In this document: piece after piece, positions 35,492 through 44,034 of the stretch
Position numbering within the stretch: position 1 is the stretch's first letter
Layout of the letters: every line of letters begins with the position of its first letter
Assembly: GCF_019343455.1 (NCBI RefSeq)
Contig: NZ_CP049362.1
Span: 3,038,001 to 3,102,000, forward strand
DNA: 64,000 nucleotides
Origin: Alcaligenes ammonioxydans
Lineage (GTDB): Bacteria; Pseudomonadota; Gammaproteobacteria; Burkholderiales; Burkholderiaceae_B
Direction of reading: 5' to 3'
Translations under genes and position numbers: made by a program
Notes under the pieces: model-generated
What the model was told of the DNA's origin: nothing
What the model saw: the letters and a program-made list of their open reading frames with translations, nothing else
Database searches by the model: none

Positions 35492-36868
35492 ATGAAGCTA
35501 GAGCTGGTTCCACAGTTACAGATGCAGCACACTCTCTCGCAGCGCCTGCAACAATCTGCCCACATTCTGCAGCTCTCCGTGCAAGAGCTACAGACGCTAC
35601 TGCATGAAAGTCTGCAGGACAATCCTCTGTTGGAGACTACGGCAGAGGCCGAACTGGACTATACCGTGCGGGAAGGGGTCACACCGCCCCGTTCCAGTCA
35701 CAGCAATGACTTCTCAGCCCCCGGTGATATCAACAGCAGCCTGCGCAGCCGGGACGAACAAATCATGGAGAACGTGCGGCTGAGCCGGGCCAGCGAACGT
35801 TGCCAAGCCTTATGCGCTCTTATTGTCAATGCACTGGATGACAACGGCTATCTGCAGGATCGCTTCGAGGACCTGCTCCCTGCCAACTGTGAGGCGGTCT
35901 CCTTGCAAGAATGGGAAACCGCTCTGGCCCTGGTGCAGGCCTTGTCACTGCCAGGCACGGCAGCGCGCTCTGTTTCAGAGGCCCTTGCACTGCAAGTCCA
36001 GGCCCGCAAACACCTTAACCCGACGGTCACGCGTGCTCTGCTCAAACTGATTGCCACCGAACTGGACTGCCTGGCGCAGGGCAACTGGAAAAGTGCCCGT
36101 CAAAGGCTGGGCCTGTCTGTCTCCGTGTTTGAACAAGCGCTGCGCGAGCTGCAAAGCCTGGACCCAAAGCCTGGGCGAGCTTATTTGCCTTGCCCTCAAC
36201 AGGCTATCGTTCCTGATGTACATGTCCATAAAGAAGGCAATCGCTGGCGTATCGTGGCAGACCCACGCAGCCTTCCACGCGTGCGGGTCCAGCAAGACTA
36301 CGCAGCCGCATTGGAACAGCAGGCCCGCGCCCGCCAGGATCGACAGTTACAGCAAACGTTAACCCGAGCACGCTGGCTGGCCGAGGGGCTGGCCATGCGC
36401 CGCAGCACCATTTGTCGGGTGGCTGAACAGATCGTGCAGCGGCAAGCTCTGTTTTTCGAGCTGGGTGAACAAGCCCTGCAACCCATGCGCATCAACGATC
36501 TGGCCAAAGAGCTGGCGTTGCATCCGTCCACCATATCCCGCGCCACCGCCAACAAATTCATGAGCACGCCTTTTGGCACATTGAGTTTCCGTCACTTTTT
36601 CTCAGGTGAGCTGGAAACGGATTTTGGCGGCAGTTGTTCCACGGCTCTGGTCAAGGAACAAATTCGCCGTCTGATTGCCAGCGAATCGGGCGACACTCCC
36701 CTGAGCGATGTGGAGCTGCATCAAGCATTACGTAATAACAGCGTGGAGCTATCCAAAAGAACCGTGACCAAGTACCGCTTGCAACTAGGCATTCCCAATG
36801 CCCGCGAACGCCAGCAACGGGCCCGTCTGCGTGCGCTGGGCGCCCATTTGCAGAGGGCGGCAAACTAG
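35492..36868 (+). CDS. RNA polymerase sigma-54 factor, RpoN-like paralogue
   Basis: A 458-residue sigma-54. Region I is Gln/Leu-rich (LVPQLQMQHTLSQRLQQSAHILQLSVQEL, then DNPLLE); the core-binding domain follows; the -12-binding helix-turn-helix is LAKELALHPSTISRATANKF and the RpoN box reads SKRTVTKYRLQLG (about 421-433). It is a little shorter and more divergent than housekeeping RpoN, and it is not beside the usual hpf/ptsN or lptB genes, so it looks like a second copy. It is preceded by its own -24/-12 promoter and flanked by stress genes and an activator without a DNA-binding domain. It might alternatively be the only RpoN of the genome. Confidence 0.87.
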   Translation: MKLELVPQLQMQHTLSQRLQQSAHILQLSVQELQTLLHESLQDNPLLETTAEAELDYTVREGVTPPRSSHSNDFSAPGDINSSLRSRDEQIMENVRLSRASERCQALCALIVNALDDNGYLQDRFEDLLPANCEAVSLQEWETALALVQALSLPGTAARSVSEALALQVQARKHLNPTVTRALLKLIATELDCLAQGNWKSARQRLGLSVSVFEQALRELQSLDPKPGRAYLPCPQQAIVPDVHVHKEGNRWRIVADPRSLPRVRVQQDYAAALEQQARARQDRQLQQTLTRARWLAEGLAMRRSTICRVAEQIVQRQALFFELGEQALQPMRINDLAKELALHPSTISRATANKFMSTPFGTLSFRHFFSGELETDFGGSCSTALVKEQIRRLIASESGDTPLSDVELHQALRNNSVELSKRTVTKYRLQLGIPNARERQQRARLRALGAHLQRAAN

Positions 36869-36871
36869 CAC

Positions 36872-36887
36872 GGGTACGCAATTTGCT
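36872..36887 (+). promoter_or_regulatory. Sigma-54-type promoter of otsA
   Basis: GGGTACGCAATTTGCT begins 4 nt after the sigma-54 stop codon and lies 44 nt before the otsA ATG. GG-N10-GC spacing and the TTGCT block are intact; the base before GG is G instead of T. Confidence 0.75.
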
Positions 36888-36930
36888 GATTCCTCAGGGT
36901 ACATCCTTTAACCAACCAGCGAGAATCAGC

Positions 36931-38319
36931 ATGAGCAAAATCATCGTGGTATCGGTACGGGTCGCCAGCGCAAAACAGCCATGCACCGGCGGACTGGCAG
37001 TGGCGGTTGACCAGTTGCTGCGTCAGCGAGATATCCAAGGCGTATGGCTGGGCTGGAACGGACAATGTGATCCGGCAGCGGGAACCTTGCATACCGAGGA
37101 TCGTGGCCGCTACCAGGCAGTCACTTTTTCCTTCAGCCAGGAGCAATATGAGCAGTTTTACTGCGGGTACGCCAACACCTGCCTGTGGCCGGCATTTCAT
37201 TACCGGCTGGACCTGATGGACTTTCAGACACATCACTTCCAGCAGTATCTGGAAGTGAACCGGCAAATGGCCACGTTCCTCAGTCAGATTGCCGGGCCCG
37301 ATGATCTGATCTGGATACACGACTATCACTTGATGCCCCTGGCGCATTTTTGCCGGGAACAGGGGATGCCACAGGCAATGGGACTGTTTTTGCATACCCC
37401 CTTTCCCTGCCCGGAAGTGTTGCGTGCCATCCCTAGACATGAGTCCTGGATGAGCATGCTGCATCAATATGACCTGATCGGCGTTCAAAGCCCCAGCGAC
37501 CACAGCGCTCTGCAAGCAGGACTGCAGGCCACGCCACCGCTCGCCGGGAACAGCCGAACACGTACGGGCGTTTATCCGATCGGGGTGGATGTGGACCTGA
37601 TTCAGTCCCTGGCCAGTGCGTCCTCCTGGGCGCACGAGGGTGCCGCTGAAGAGCCGCTCAATGGCGCTGAAACCGTTATCAGTGTGGACAGACTGGACTA
37701 CAGCAAGGGACTGGCCCATCGTTTGCGCACATTTGATGCGTTGCTGCGTCGCTACCCCACGCTGCACGGTCAAGCCACTTATGTACAGATTGCTCCCTCC
37801 ACCCGTAGCGATATTCACGACTATCAGCTCATGCGCGAAGAGCTGGAAAGTCTGGCCGGACTGATCAATGGCCAGTTCGCCACGCCCGGCTGGAGCCCGA
37901 TTGTCTATATGAACCGTGCCTTTCCCGCCCCCCAGCTGATGCGCATGCTGCGCCGCGCACGAGTAGGATTTATCGCGCCCATGCGCGATGGCATGAATCT
38001 GGTCGCCAAGGAATATATCGCCGCCCAGGACCCAGCCAACCCAGGCGTGCTGGTCCTGTCCACCTTTGCAGGAGCGGCCCAATCGCTACAGGACGGCTAT
38101 CTGGCGGTCAATCCCTTTGATATAGAAGGCACCGCTCACTGCCTGTATGAGGCGCTGAACATGTCCTTAGCCGAGCGTCGCCATCGCCACCAGACTTTGT
38201 TGATGCAACTACGCCAACAGGATCTGGGGCAATGGTGCCAGCAGTTTCTTGGCGATCTTAGCGGTCAGGCGCCACATCAACAGGCTGAGTCGGCGATGGC
38301 TGAGCTTCCAGCATCCTGA
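36931..38319 (+). CDS. otsA: Trehalose-6-phosphate synthase
   Basis: A 462-residue GT20 glycosyltransferase that joins UDP-glucose and glucose-6-phosphate. Start at MSKIIVVSVRVA; the longer frame runs through the promoter. Family signatures seen: LWPAFHY (NTCLWPAFH), WIHDYHLMPL, VDRLDYSKG and the C-terminal RDGMNLVAKEY. Trehalose protects from osmotic and drying stress. The phosphatase otsB is about 2.4 kb away in another transcription unit. Its 3' end overlaps the convergent mscS-like gene by 62 bp. Confidence 0.93.
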   Translation: MSKIIVVSVRVASAKQPCTGGLAVAVDQLLRQRDIQGVWLGWNGQCDPAAGTLHTEDRGRYQAVTFSFSQEQYEQFYCGYANTCLWPAFHYRLDLMDFQTHHFQQYLEVNRQMATFLSQIAGPDDLIWIHDYHLMPLAHFCREQGMPQAMGLFLHTPFPCPEVLRAIPRHESWMSMLHQYDLIGVQSPSDHSALQAGLQATPPLAGNSRTRTGVYPIGVDVDLIQSLASASSWAHEGAAEEPLNGAETVISVDRLDYSKGLAHRLRTFDALLRRYPTLHGQATYVQIAPSTRSDIHDYQLMREELESLAGLINGQFATPGWSPIVYMNRAFPAPQLMRMLRRARVGFIAPMRDGMNLVAKEYIAAQDPANPGVLVLSTFAGAAQSLQDGYLAVNPFDIEGTAHCLYEALNMSLAERRHRHQTLLMQLRQQDLGQWCQQFLGDLSGQAPHQQAESAMAELPAS

Positions 38320-39325
38320 CCCGCACGAAAGCCTGCGGCTGATGCTGCGCGAGATAGGCCACCAGACCCTCGCGCAGCAGACAGCGCAAATCAAACAGAC
38401 GCCCCGAGTCCGCAGCGCTAACCAGAAAACGCAGTTGCATGCCCCACTCATTGGTATCGATCACCTGCAAGACCTGCACGCGACGGTCCCAGAGCTCGGA
38501 GGACTCGCATAATGCTTTGAAAGCCGTATTCAGGCCCTGCATATTGACGGAGTAATCCACCCACAGAAATACCGTACCCAGCAAGGACGCACTGCGTCGG
38601 GTCCAGTTCTGGAAAACCGTCTCGACAAACCATTGCAAAGGCACTATCAGGCGGCGCTCGTCCCACACGCGAACGACGACATACGTCGCCGTAATTTCCT
38701 CAATCCGCCCCCATTCCCCTTCCACAATCACCACATCGTCAATCCGGATGGGTTGCGTAAAAGCAATCTGCAAACCCGCAATAAAGTTGCCCAACACAGG
38801 TCGTGCGGCGATCCCGGCGACCAGACCGGCCACCCCCGCCGAGGCCAGCAGACTGGTCCCTATCTGACGTGCCCCCGGCAACACCAGCAGGGCAAACGAC
38901 ACCCCCAGAAGAACCAGCAAAAAATGCGTGCTGCGCGCCAGCACACGTGCCTGTGTGTAGATCTGCCGCGAGCGCAGATTATCCGTCACGTTCAAGGGAT
39001 GACGGGCGACAACCAGCTGGAACAAAGCCTCTACTGCGCTCATCAGCATCCAGGTGGTGCACACAATCAGCACCATCATGTCGCCGACAATCAGATAGGC
39101 CTGCCACTTGGCCGTGATGGGCGCCAGAGGAATACAAAACCGCAAAAAGACGGCCAGCAGAAAAACGCGGGACGGCCACACAATGCGGGCGCACAACAGG
39201 CCCAGAAAGTGTTCAGCCGGAACCAGACGCACAATCAGCTTGCCGCCCAGATAGTGCAACAGCCACAGCGATGTCCATCCAGCCGCCACTATCAGCAGCC
39301 ATGCCCATCCGCTCATTGCCATCAT
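38258..39325 (-). CDS. MscS-family mechanosensitive ion channel
   Basis: A 355-residue channel with about four to five N-terminal membrane segments, then the pore helix region (SLLASAGVAGLVAGIAARPVLGNFIAGLQIAF) with the small-residue pattern of MscS TM3, the beta domain (QPIRIDDVVIVEGEWGRIEEI) and a C-terminal mixed domain. It releases osmolytes during hypo-osmotic shock. A -24/-12 promoter lies immediately upstream, and a second one drives the divergent KGG operon. The last 62 bp overlap the convergent otsA gene. Several Met codons occur in the first five residues. Confidence 0.92.
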   Translation of the reverse strand: MMAMSGWAWLLIVAAGWTSLWLLHYLGGKLIVRLVPAEHFLGLLCARIVWPSRVFLLAVFLRFCIPLAPITAKWQAYLIVGDMMVLIVCTTWMLMSAVEALFQLVVARHPLNVTDNLRSRQIYTQARVLARSTHFLLVLLGVSFALLVLPGARQIGTSLLASAGVAGLVAGIAARPVLGNFIAGLQIAFTQPIRIDDVVIVEGEWGRIEEITATYVVVRVWDERRLIVPLQWFVETVFQNWTRRSASLLGTVFLWVDYSVNMQGLNTAFKALCESSELWDRRVQVLQVIDTNEWGMQLRFLVSAADSGRLFDLRCLLREGLVAYLAQHQPQAFVRVRMLEAQPSPTQPVDVAPDR

Positions 39326-39359
39326 GTTCGCTCTCCTGACTCAAGTCCTGAGCCCGTGC

Positions 39360-39375
39360 AGCAAATTGTGTGCCC
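39360..39375 (-). promoter_or_regulatory. Sigma-54-type promoter of the MscS-like gene
   Basis: Read on the minus strand: GGGCACACAATTTGCT, with GG-N10-GC spacing and TTGCT, 35 bp before the channel ATG. The base before GG is G instead of T. Confidence 0.75.
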
Positions 39376-39394
39376 CTGCCAAACCAGGCGGACC

Positions 39395-39410
39395 AGGCAC
39401 GCTTTGTGCT
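39395..39410 (+). promoter_or_regulatory. Sigma-54-type promoter of the KGG-SDR-otsB operon
   Basis: AGGCACGCTTTGTGCT keeps GG-N10-GC; the -12 block is GTGCT instead of TTGCT and the base before GG is A. It lies 55 bp before the KGG gene ATG, back to back with the channel promoter. Confidence 0.65.
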
Positions 39411-39464
39411 GGATGAGTCCTGATCAATCACGGGATTGGCGTTCATTCAATCAAGGAGCGTGTT

Positions 39465-39644
39465 ATGACCAAACACACAGACAATCAGGATCGCCAGGAT
39501 CAGCGCGGTTTTGCCTCGATGAACGACCAGAAGCAGCGCGAGATTGCCGCCGAAGGCGGCCGCGCCGCGCACGAGTTCACCCCGCAAGAGGCCCGCAAGG
39601 CCGGCGCCAAAGGTGGCAAGGCCACCCAGGAGCAGCGACGCTAA
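39465..39644 (+). CDS. Small KGG-motif stress protein
   Basis: A 59-residue hydrophilic peptide: MTKHTDNQDRQDQRGFASM, then a KQREIAAEGGRAAHEF unit and an EARKAGAKGGKATQEQRR unit. These are the general-stress KGG repeats (GsiB/ConE-like, PF10685), rich in Gly, Lys and Gln and probably disordered, resembling hydrophilin/LEA-like protectants. AAGGAG lies 8 nt upstream. It is first in an operon with an SDR, otsB, a DUF3182 protein and a hydrolase. Confidence 0.88.
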   Translation: MTKHTDNQDRQDQRGFASMNDQKQREIAAEGGRAAHEFTPQEARKAGAKGGKATQEQRR

Positions 39645-39729
39645 GCCTTAGCCAAGCCCCAGTTGGACGCGGCGCACCCACCAGGGCCGCCGCGCCCTGT
39701 CCCATTCTTTGTCTATTTCAGGAGCCATC

Positions 39730-40701
39730 ATGACAACGCGTCAAACAGTGAACGAGCAACGTCACCTGCAAGAACAGCAGGATCAGAAGGACAAGAACGG
39801 GGTCGGCCAGAACGAGCCCATCACGCATGATAAAAGCCACCCGGGCAGCGATTACCCCACTCCCCCCCTGCCCCAACAACACCTGGAAAAGCCCGGCCAC
39901 GAAAGTGATCTCGATCCCGCTCCTCGTTATGAGGCCGCTCACTATAAGGGCAGCGGCAAGCTGGAAGGCAAGGTGGCCATCGTGACGGGAGGCGACTCCG
40001 GCATAGGACGAGCCGTTGCCGTGCTTTATGCGCGCGAAGGTGCGGATGTAACCATTATTTATCTTCATGAGGACGAGGATGCCCAAACGACACGCCAGGC
40101 CGTGGAGGCGGAAGGCAGGCAATGCCTGACCCTGCGCGGTGATGTCAAAGATGCCGAGTTTTGTCGTCAGGCGATCGAGCAGGTCCTGGATCGCTTTGGC
40201 AAGCTCAATATTCTGGTCAACAATGCCGGCTTTCAAGAACACGCCCAATCCCTGCTGGATTTGACGCCCGAGCGCCTGGACGAAACATTCCGCACCAATA
40301 TCTACGGCTACATTTATATGGCCCAAGCCTGCCTGCCGCATTTGCATGCGGGCGATGCCATCATCAATACGAGTTCGGTGACCGCCTTGCGCGGTGCTGC
40401 CCATTTGCTGGATTACGCCAGCACCAAGGGGGCCATCATTGCCTTTACCTATTCACTGGCGGCCAATCTTGCGCCCAAGGGCATACGCGTGAACGCGGTG
40501 GCCCCTGGCCCTGTCTGGACCCCCTTGAATCCGGCAGACGCTCCTGCCGAGGAAATCCCTGACTTCGGGGCGCAAACCGTATTTGGACGCCCGGCCCAGC
40601 CCGAGGAACTGGCCCCAGCCTATGTGTATCTGGCCAGCCCCATTACAGCCAGCTACATCACCGGGATGGTGCTCCCCATCACAGGCTACCCAGGAACCTG
40701 A
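39730..40701 (+). CDS. SDR-family oxidoreductase (general stress protein 39 type)
   Basis: A 323-residue short-chain dehydrogenase with a hydrophilic N-terminal extension of about 80 residues (Gln- and Asp-rich, then PTPPLPQQHLEKPG) found in the YhdF/YghA/Gsp39 group. The cofactor motif is VTGGDSGIGRAVA, followed by NNAG and the catalytic DYASTKGAI. Start at MTTRQTV behind AGGAGCC. otsB begins 2 nt after the stop. The physiological substrate is unknown; relatives are induced by osmotic and desiccation stress. Confidence 0.9.
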   Translation: MTTRQTVNEQRHLQEQQDQKDKNGVGQNEPITHDKSHPGSDYPTPPLPQQHLEKPGHESDLDPAPRYEAAHYKGSGKLEGKVAIVTGGDSGIGRAVAVLYAREGADVTIIYLHEDEDAQTTRQAVEAEGRQCLTLRGDVKDAEFCRQAIEQVLDRFGKLNILVNNAGFQEHAQSLLDLTPERLDETFRTNIYGYIYMAQACLPHLHAGDAIINTSSVTALRGAAHLLDYASTKGAIIAFTYSLAANLAPKGIRVNAVAPGPVWTPLNPADAPAEEIPDFGAQTVFGRPAQPEELAPAYVYLASPITASYITGMVLPITGYPGT

Positions 40702-40702
40702 C

Positions 40703-41494
40703 ATGAACCGCGCGATCGAACTGGAACAGGCCGCTTTGTATCTGGACCTGGATGGTACGCTGGTGCCCCTGGCCCAGCGCCCCGAACAGGTGGCGCTGGC
40801 CTCTGGCACCGCCGAGCTGCTGCTAAACCTGCACGCTGCCTGCCAAGGCGCCGTGGCGTTGGTCTCGGGACGGGATTACGCCAGTCTGCAACAGGCCTGC
40901 TGCAGACTGCCGCTGGCGATGATAAGCAGCCATGGCGCAGCCATGCATGATGCAGACGGGCAGAAATGCTGGAACACACCTCTCAATGCGGCGCAGCATC
41001 ACAGCCTGTCGCGTGCAGCAGCCACGCTGATCCACCCCCACCCCCTTGTCTGGATGGAACGCAAATCGCACGGCCTAGCGGTCCACTTTCGGCAATGCCC
41101 GCAATTGGGCGATGTGCTCCACAGCGAGCTGAACATGCTGTGTTCGGACTATCCGGGCTTTGAGCTGATCCGCGGCCATTGTGTGATCGAGTTGCGTCCG
41201 GCCGGCGTGGACAAAGGCCAGGCTCTGGCCCGCGCGCACAGTCTGCCCCCGTTTGCCGATCGCAAACCCATCATGGCGGGTGACGACCTCACCGACGAGG
41301 CGGCCTTTCGTTTTGTCAATCAACAAGGCGGCGTAAGCATCCGTATAGGCCCCCCCGAACCCGCGAGTGCGGCCCAGCTTTGTCTGCCCCAACCCGCCGA
41401 TCTGCTCAGGCTTTTGCAAACCAGTTTGCTGGAAACCCGTTTCTTCTCTGCTGCCCCCCTACGCTCAAAGGACAGTCAAACCGCTGCTCCTTAA
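40703..41494 (+). CDS. otsB: Trehalose-6-phosphate phosphatase
   Basis: A 263-residue HAD-family phosphatase. Motif I is YLDLDGTLVPL (nucleophile Asp), motif II lies in LVSGRDYASL, and motif IV is MAGDDLTDEAAF. It removes phosphate from trehalose-6-phosphate made by OtsA. The start MNRAIELEQ overlaps nothing and sits 2 nt behind the SDR stop. Splitting otsA and otsB between two units with the same promoter class ensures co-induction. Confidence 0.92.
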   Translation: MNRAIELEQAALYLDLDGTLVPLAQRPEQVALASGTAELLLNLHAACQGAVALVSGRDYASLQQACCRLPLAMISSHGAAMHDADGQKCWNTPLNAAQHHSLSRAAATLIHPHPLVWMERKSHGLAVHFRQCPQLGDVLHSELNMLCSDYPGFELIRGHCVIELRPAGVDKGQALARAHSLPPFADRKPIMAGDDLTDEAAFRFVNQQGGVSIRIGPPEPASAAQLCLPQPADLLRLLQTSLLETRFFSAAPLRSKDSQTAAP

Positions 41495-41528
41495 GTGAGC
41501 AACCCACCTCATTTTCAAAGGATGGACT

Positions 41529-42653
41529 ATGAGCACAATCGCCATTCCCCGATCTACGACATCGTTGCAGATCAGCCTTCCGGTCAGCGGTTGTGACTGT
41601 GGCACAGTTCAAGGTCTGCAGTTCATGGCCAGGGAACTGGCGCAGTTTCTGGACCTGTCCCATATCTACATGGCCTATGAAGACCAACTGGAGGGAGAGG
41701 TCCGCGACGCCTTTTACCTGCCCGCCCAAACCCTGAACCTAGATCAAGCCAAACGTTTAGGCATCCATTGCGCAGCCCAACTGTATGGGGGCGTGGTCCC
41801 GCATGATTTTCTGGCCTACAAAACAGTGGCTCACCCACTCGCACAGTCCGACATGGACCGGCCCGCGGGCTGGAACAATGATCTGGCAAAGGCCTTGGGT
41901 CCTACGGTGCTACCCGGCTACAGCGCCTTCTCGATTCCCGACGCCTTGCGTGCGATGAGCCTGCTGGATCAGGCGGGTCATACCGGCATACGGATCAAGC
42001 TGGCCCGCGCCAGTGCAGGCGAAGGCCAGCGGGTCGTCTACAGCCGCCAGCAACTGGAAGAGCTGCTGGCACTCCCTCCCTGGCAGGAGCAGGTTGAACA
42101 TGGCCTGGTTCTGGAGGAAAACCTGCTCGAGAGCCAGACCTTCAGCGTTGGTCAGACACAAATTGGCGAACACCTGTTTTCCTATATCGGTCAACAGCAT
42201 CAGACCAACAACCGACAGCAGGAATCGGTTTACGGCGGCACCACCCTACTCATGGTCCGAGGCGGATTTGATGCCTTGCTGCAGCTCTCGGGGATGCAAC
42301 GCATTCAATATCTGATCGATCTTGCGATGAACTATGAAAGCAGGATTACGCAGGCCTACCCTTCTCTGTATGCCTCACGTCGCAACTACGATGTCATTGT
42401 CGGGCGCGATGCACGGGGCAATTATCAGGCTGCGGTACTCGAACATTCCTGGCGCTGCGGAGGCGCTTCCATTGCGGAAATACTGGCCATGCGCAGCCTG
42501 CAAAATCATCCCGAGCAAGGCCACACGCACGCCTGGACACGGGAACGCTATATGGACGATCCCGATCCAGTGCGGCAATCCCCCCACCTGTACAGTTTGC
42601 AGCAACTCGGCAATGGCTATCTGGCACGCTTTGGAGGTCCCTTGTCCTCATGA
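41529..42653 (+). CDS. DUF3182 family protein, ATP-grasp-like ligase
   Basis: A 374-residue protein of the uncharacterised DUF3182 family. It resembles an ATP-grasp fold: a central region with IRIKLARASAGEGQRVV, an LVLEENLLESQTFSVGQ strand, a later YGGTTLLMVRGGF loop, and a C-terminal RGNYQAAVLEHSWRCGGAS segment that could bind metal-ATP. If so it would form an amide or thioester with an unknown carboxylate. It lies 34 nt after otsB and overlaps the following hydrolase by 4 nt, indicating joint function in the stress operon. Confidence 0.75.
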   Translation: MSTIAIPRSTTSLQISLPVSGCDCGTVQGLQFMARELAQFLDLSHIYMAYEDQLEGEVRDAFYLPAQTLNLDQAKRLGIHCAAQLYGGVVPHDFLAYKTVAHPLAQSDMDRPAGWNNDLAKALGPTVLPGYSAFSIPDALRAMSLLDQAGHTGIRIKLARASAGEGQRVVYSRQQLEELLALPPWQEQVEHGLVLEENLLESQTFSVGQTQIGEHLFSYIGQQHQTNNRQQESVYGGTTLLMVRGGFDALLQLSGMQRIQYLIDLAMNYESRITQAYPSLYASRRNYDVIVGRDARGNYQAAVLEHSWRCGGASIAEILAMRSLQNHPEQGHTHAWTRERYMDDPDPVRQSPHLYSLQQLGNGYLARFGGPLSS

Positions 42654-43411
42654 GCACTGACATATTCAAGACCACCATCAAGGTTGCGCACCAGCAGCTC
42701 GACGCTCGCTTGCTGGTGCCCCAGTCCCCCATACCGGGAATTCTGTTCGTACACGGATGGGGCGGCAGTCAACGATTTGACCTTAAACGGGCCCACACCA
42801 TTGCCGGCATGGGCTGCATCTGCATGACGTTTGATCTGGCGGGACACAATGCCAGCGACCAGGAACGCCAAAAAGTCAGTCGTGAACAGAATTTTCAGGA
42901 TATCTGCGCCGCCTTTGATACCTTGGCCAGTCATCCCATGGTCGATGCCAATTCCATTGCTATTGTCGGCCACAGCTATGGGGCGTACCTGGCCTGCCTG
43001 CTCAGTGAATTTCGGGCGGTCCGCTGGCTCAGTCTGCTTGCCCCGGCGCTCTACCCGGATGAGGACTGGCTAGCCCCAAAAGATCAGCTCAAACGCAGCT
43101 TGCTTCAGGATTACCGCCTGCAAAGCCATACCCCGCAGGACAACCGGGCGCTGCATGCCTGCTCGAAGTTCACCGGCGACGTCATGCTTTTTGAAGCCGA
43201 GCATGACGAACTGATTCCTCGCCAGACCTTGCTGACCTACCGACAAGCATTCAGCCAGGCCAACTCTCTGACTCATCGTGTGCTCAAGGAAAGCAACCAT
43301 GCGCTGGACGAAAAAGTCGCCCAGCGCAATTACTCTGTGCTGCTGTATCGCTGGATTCAGGAAATGATTATTGGCGCACGCATCGGCCACCTGCCCAAGG
43401 ACATCGCGTAA
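42650..43411 (+). CDS. Alpha/beta hydrolase
   Basis: A 253-residue hydrolase of the dienelactone/prolyl-oligopeptidase-like type: oxyanion region LFVHGWGGSQ, nucleophile elbow GHSYGAY, Asp in EAEHDELIP and His in ESNHALDEK. Its ATG overlaps the DUF3182 stop (ATGA). It could act on the product made by the ATP-grasp protein; substrate unknown. Last gene of the operon; it converges with the thiol dioxygenase gene with 1 nt between. Confidence 0.87.
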   Translation: MSTDIFKTTIKVAHQQLDARLLVPQSPIPGILFVHGWGGSQRFDLKRAHTIAGMGCICMTFDLAGHNASDQERQKVSREQNFQDICAAFDTLASHPMVDANSIAIVGHSYGAYLACLLSEFRAVRWLSLLAPALYPDEDWLAPKDQLKRSLLQDYRLQSHTPQDNRALHACSKFTGDVMLFEAEHDELIPRQTLLTYRQAFSQANSLTHRVLKESNHALDEKVAQRNYSVLLYRWIQEMIIGARIGHLPKDIA

Positions 43412-43412
43412 A

Positions 43413-43979
43413 TCAGACCACTGCAGGCCGGTTGGCATACCCGGAGACGAACTCCTTGGCCTGCCCGGTCTGCGGATCAAACACATGGCGGCGTACCTTG
43501 CCGATATCCGCGCCATAAACGTGAATGCTGATGGACACCTGGTCGTCATAGACATTGGAGACCTCGTGTATATCGCCCACCGTGGGTGACACCACTTCCA
43601 CCACGCCCGGCTCCAGAATCTGCGTATCTTCTTCTGTCATCTGGCCGGTCTGAGGATCACGGTCAAAAGGCCGGGATCGTTCGGCACCACGCAACATGCC
43701 AATCAAGCCCCACACAGTATGGTCGTGGATGGGCGTTTTCTGGCCGGGGCCCCACACAAAACTGACCACGGAAAAGCGCTCCTGTGGACAGCAATACAGC
43801 AAGTACTGTTGATAGAACTGCGGATGGGGCTGGGTGTATTCGGGGGCCAGCCAATCGTCCTGGGCCACCAGTTCGCCCAGCAGGACGCGGCCCTCACGCA
43901 AGATATCCTCCTCGCCGACGGCGGGGCGGGCGGTCAATTCATTCATCCCTTGGATAAAGCGCTCAAAACGGGGGTGCAT
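43413..43979 (-). CDS. Thiol dioxygenase, cysteine dioxygenase/3-mercaptopropionate dioxygenase family
   Basis: A 188-residue cupin of PF05995. Iron ligands are H85 and H87 (TPIHDHTVWG) and H138 (VGDIHEV). The position that is Arg in cysteine-specific enzymes appears as Gln (Q57/Q58 in FYQQYLLY), and a Gly (G91) replaces the crosslinked Cys, as in bacterial 3-mercaptopropionate dioxygenases. It would oxidise a thiol to a sulfinate. It is the last gene of an operon with a Bug receptor, a CoA ligase and an enoyl-CoA hydratase, which suits catabolism of a mercapto acid more than cysteine breakdown. Substrate is inferred. Confidence 0.85.
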   Translation of the reverse strand: MHPRFERFIQGMNELTARPAVGEEDILREGRVLLGELVAQDDWLAPEYTQPHPQFYQQYLLYCCPQERFSVVSFVWGPGQKTPIHDHTVWGLIGMLRGAERSRPFDRDPQTGQMTEEDTQILEPGVVEVVSPTVGDIHEVSNVYDDQVSISIHVYGADIGKVRRHVFDPQTGQAKEFVSGYANRPAVV

Positions 43980-44034
43980 AAGGGGATGTCTCCATAGTTG
44001 CCTGGGCCTTGCGGCCCAATTCGTGAATCAGTTC

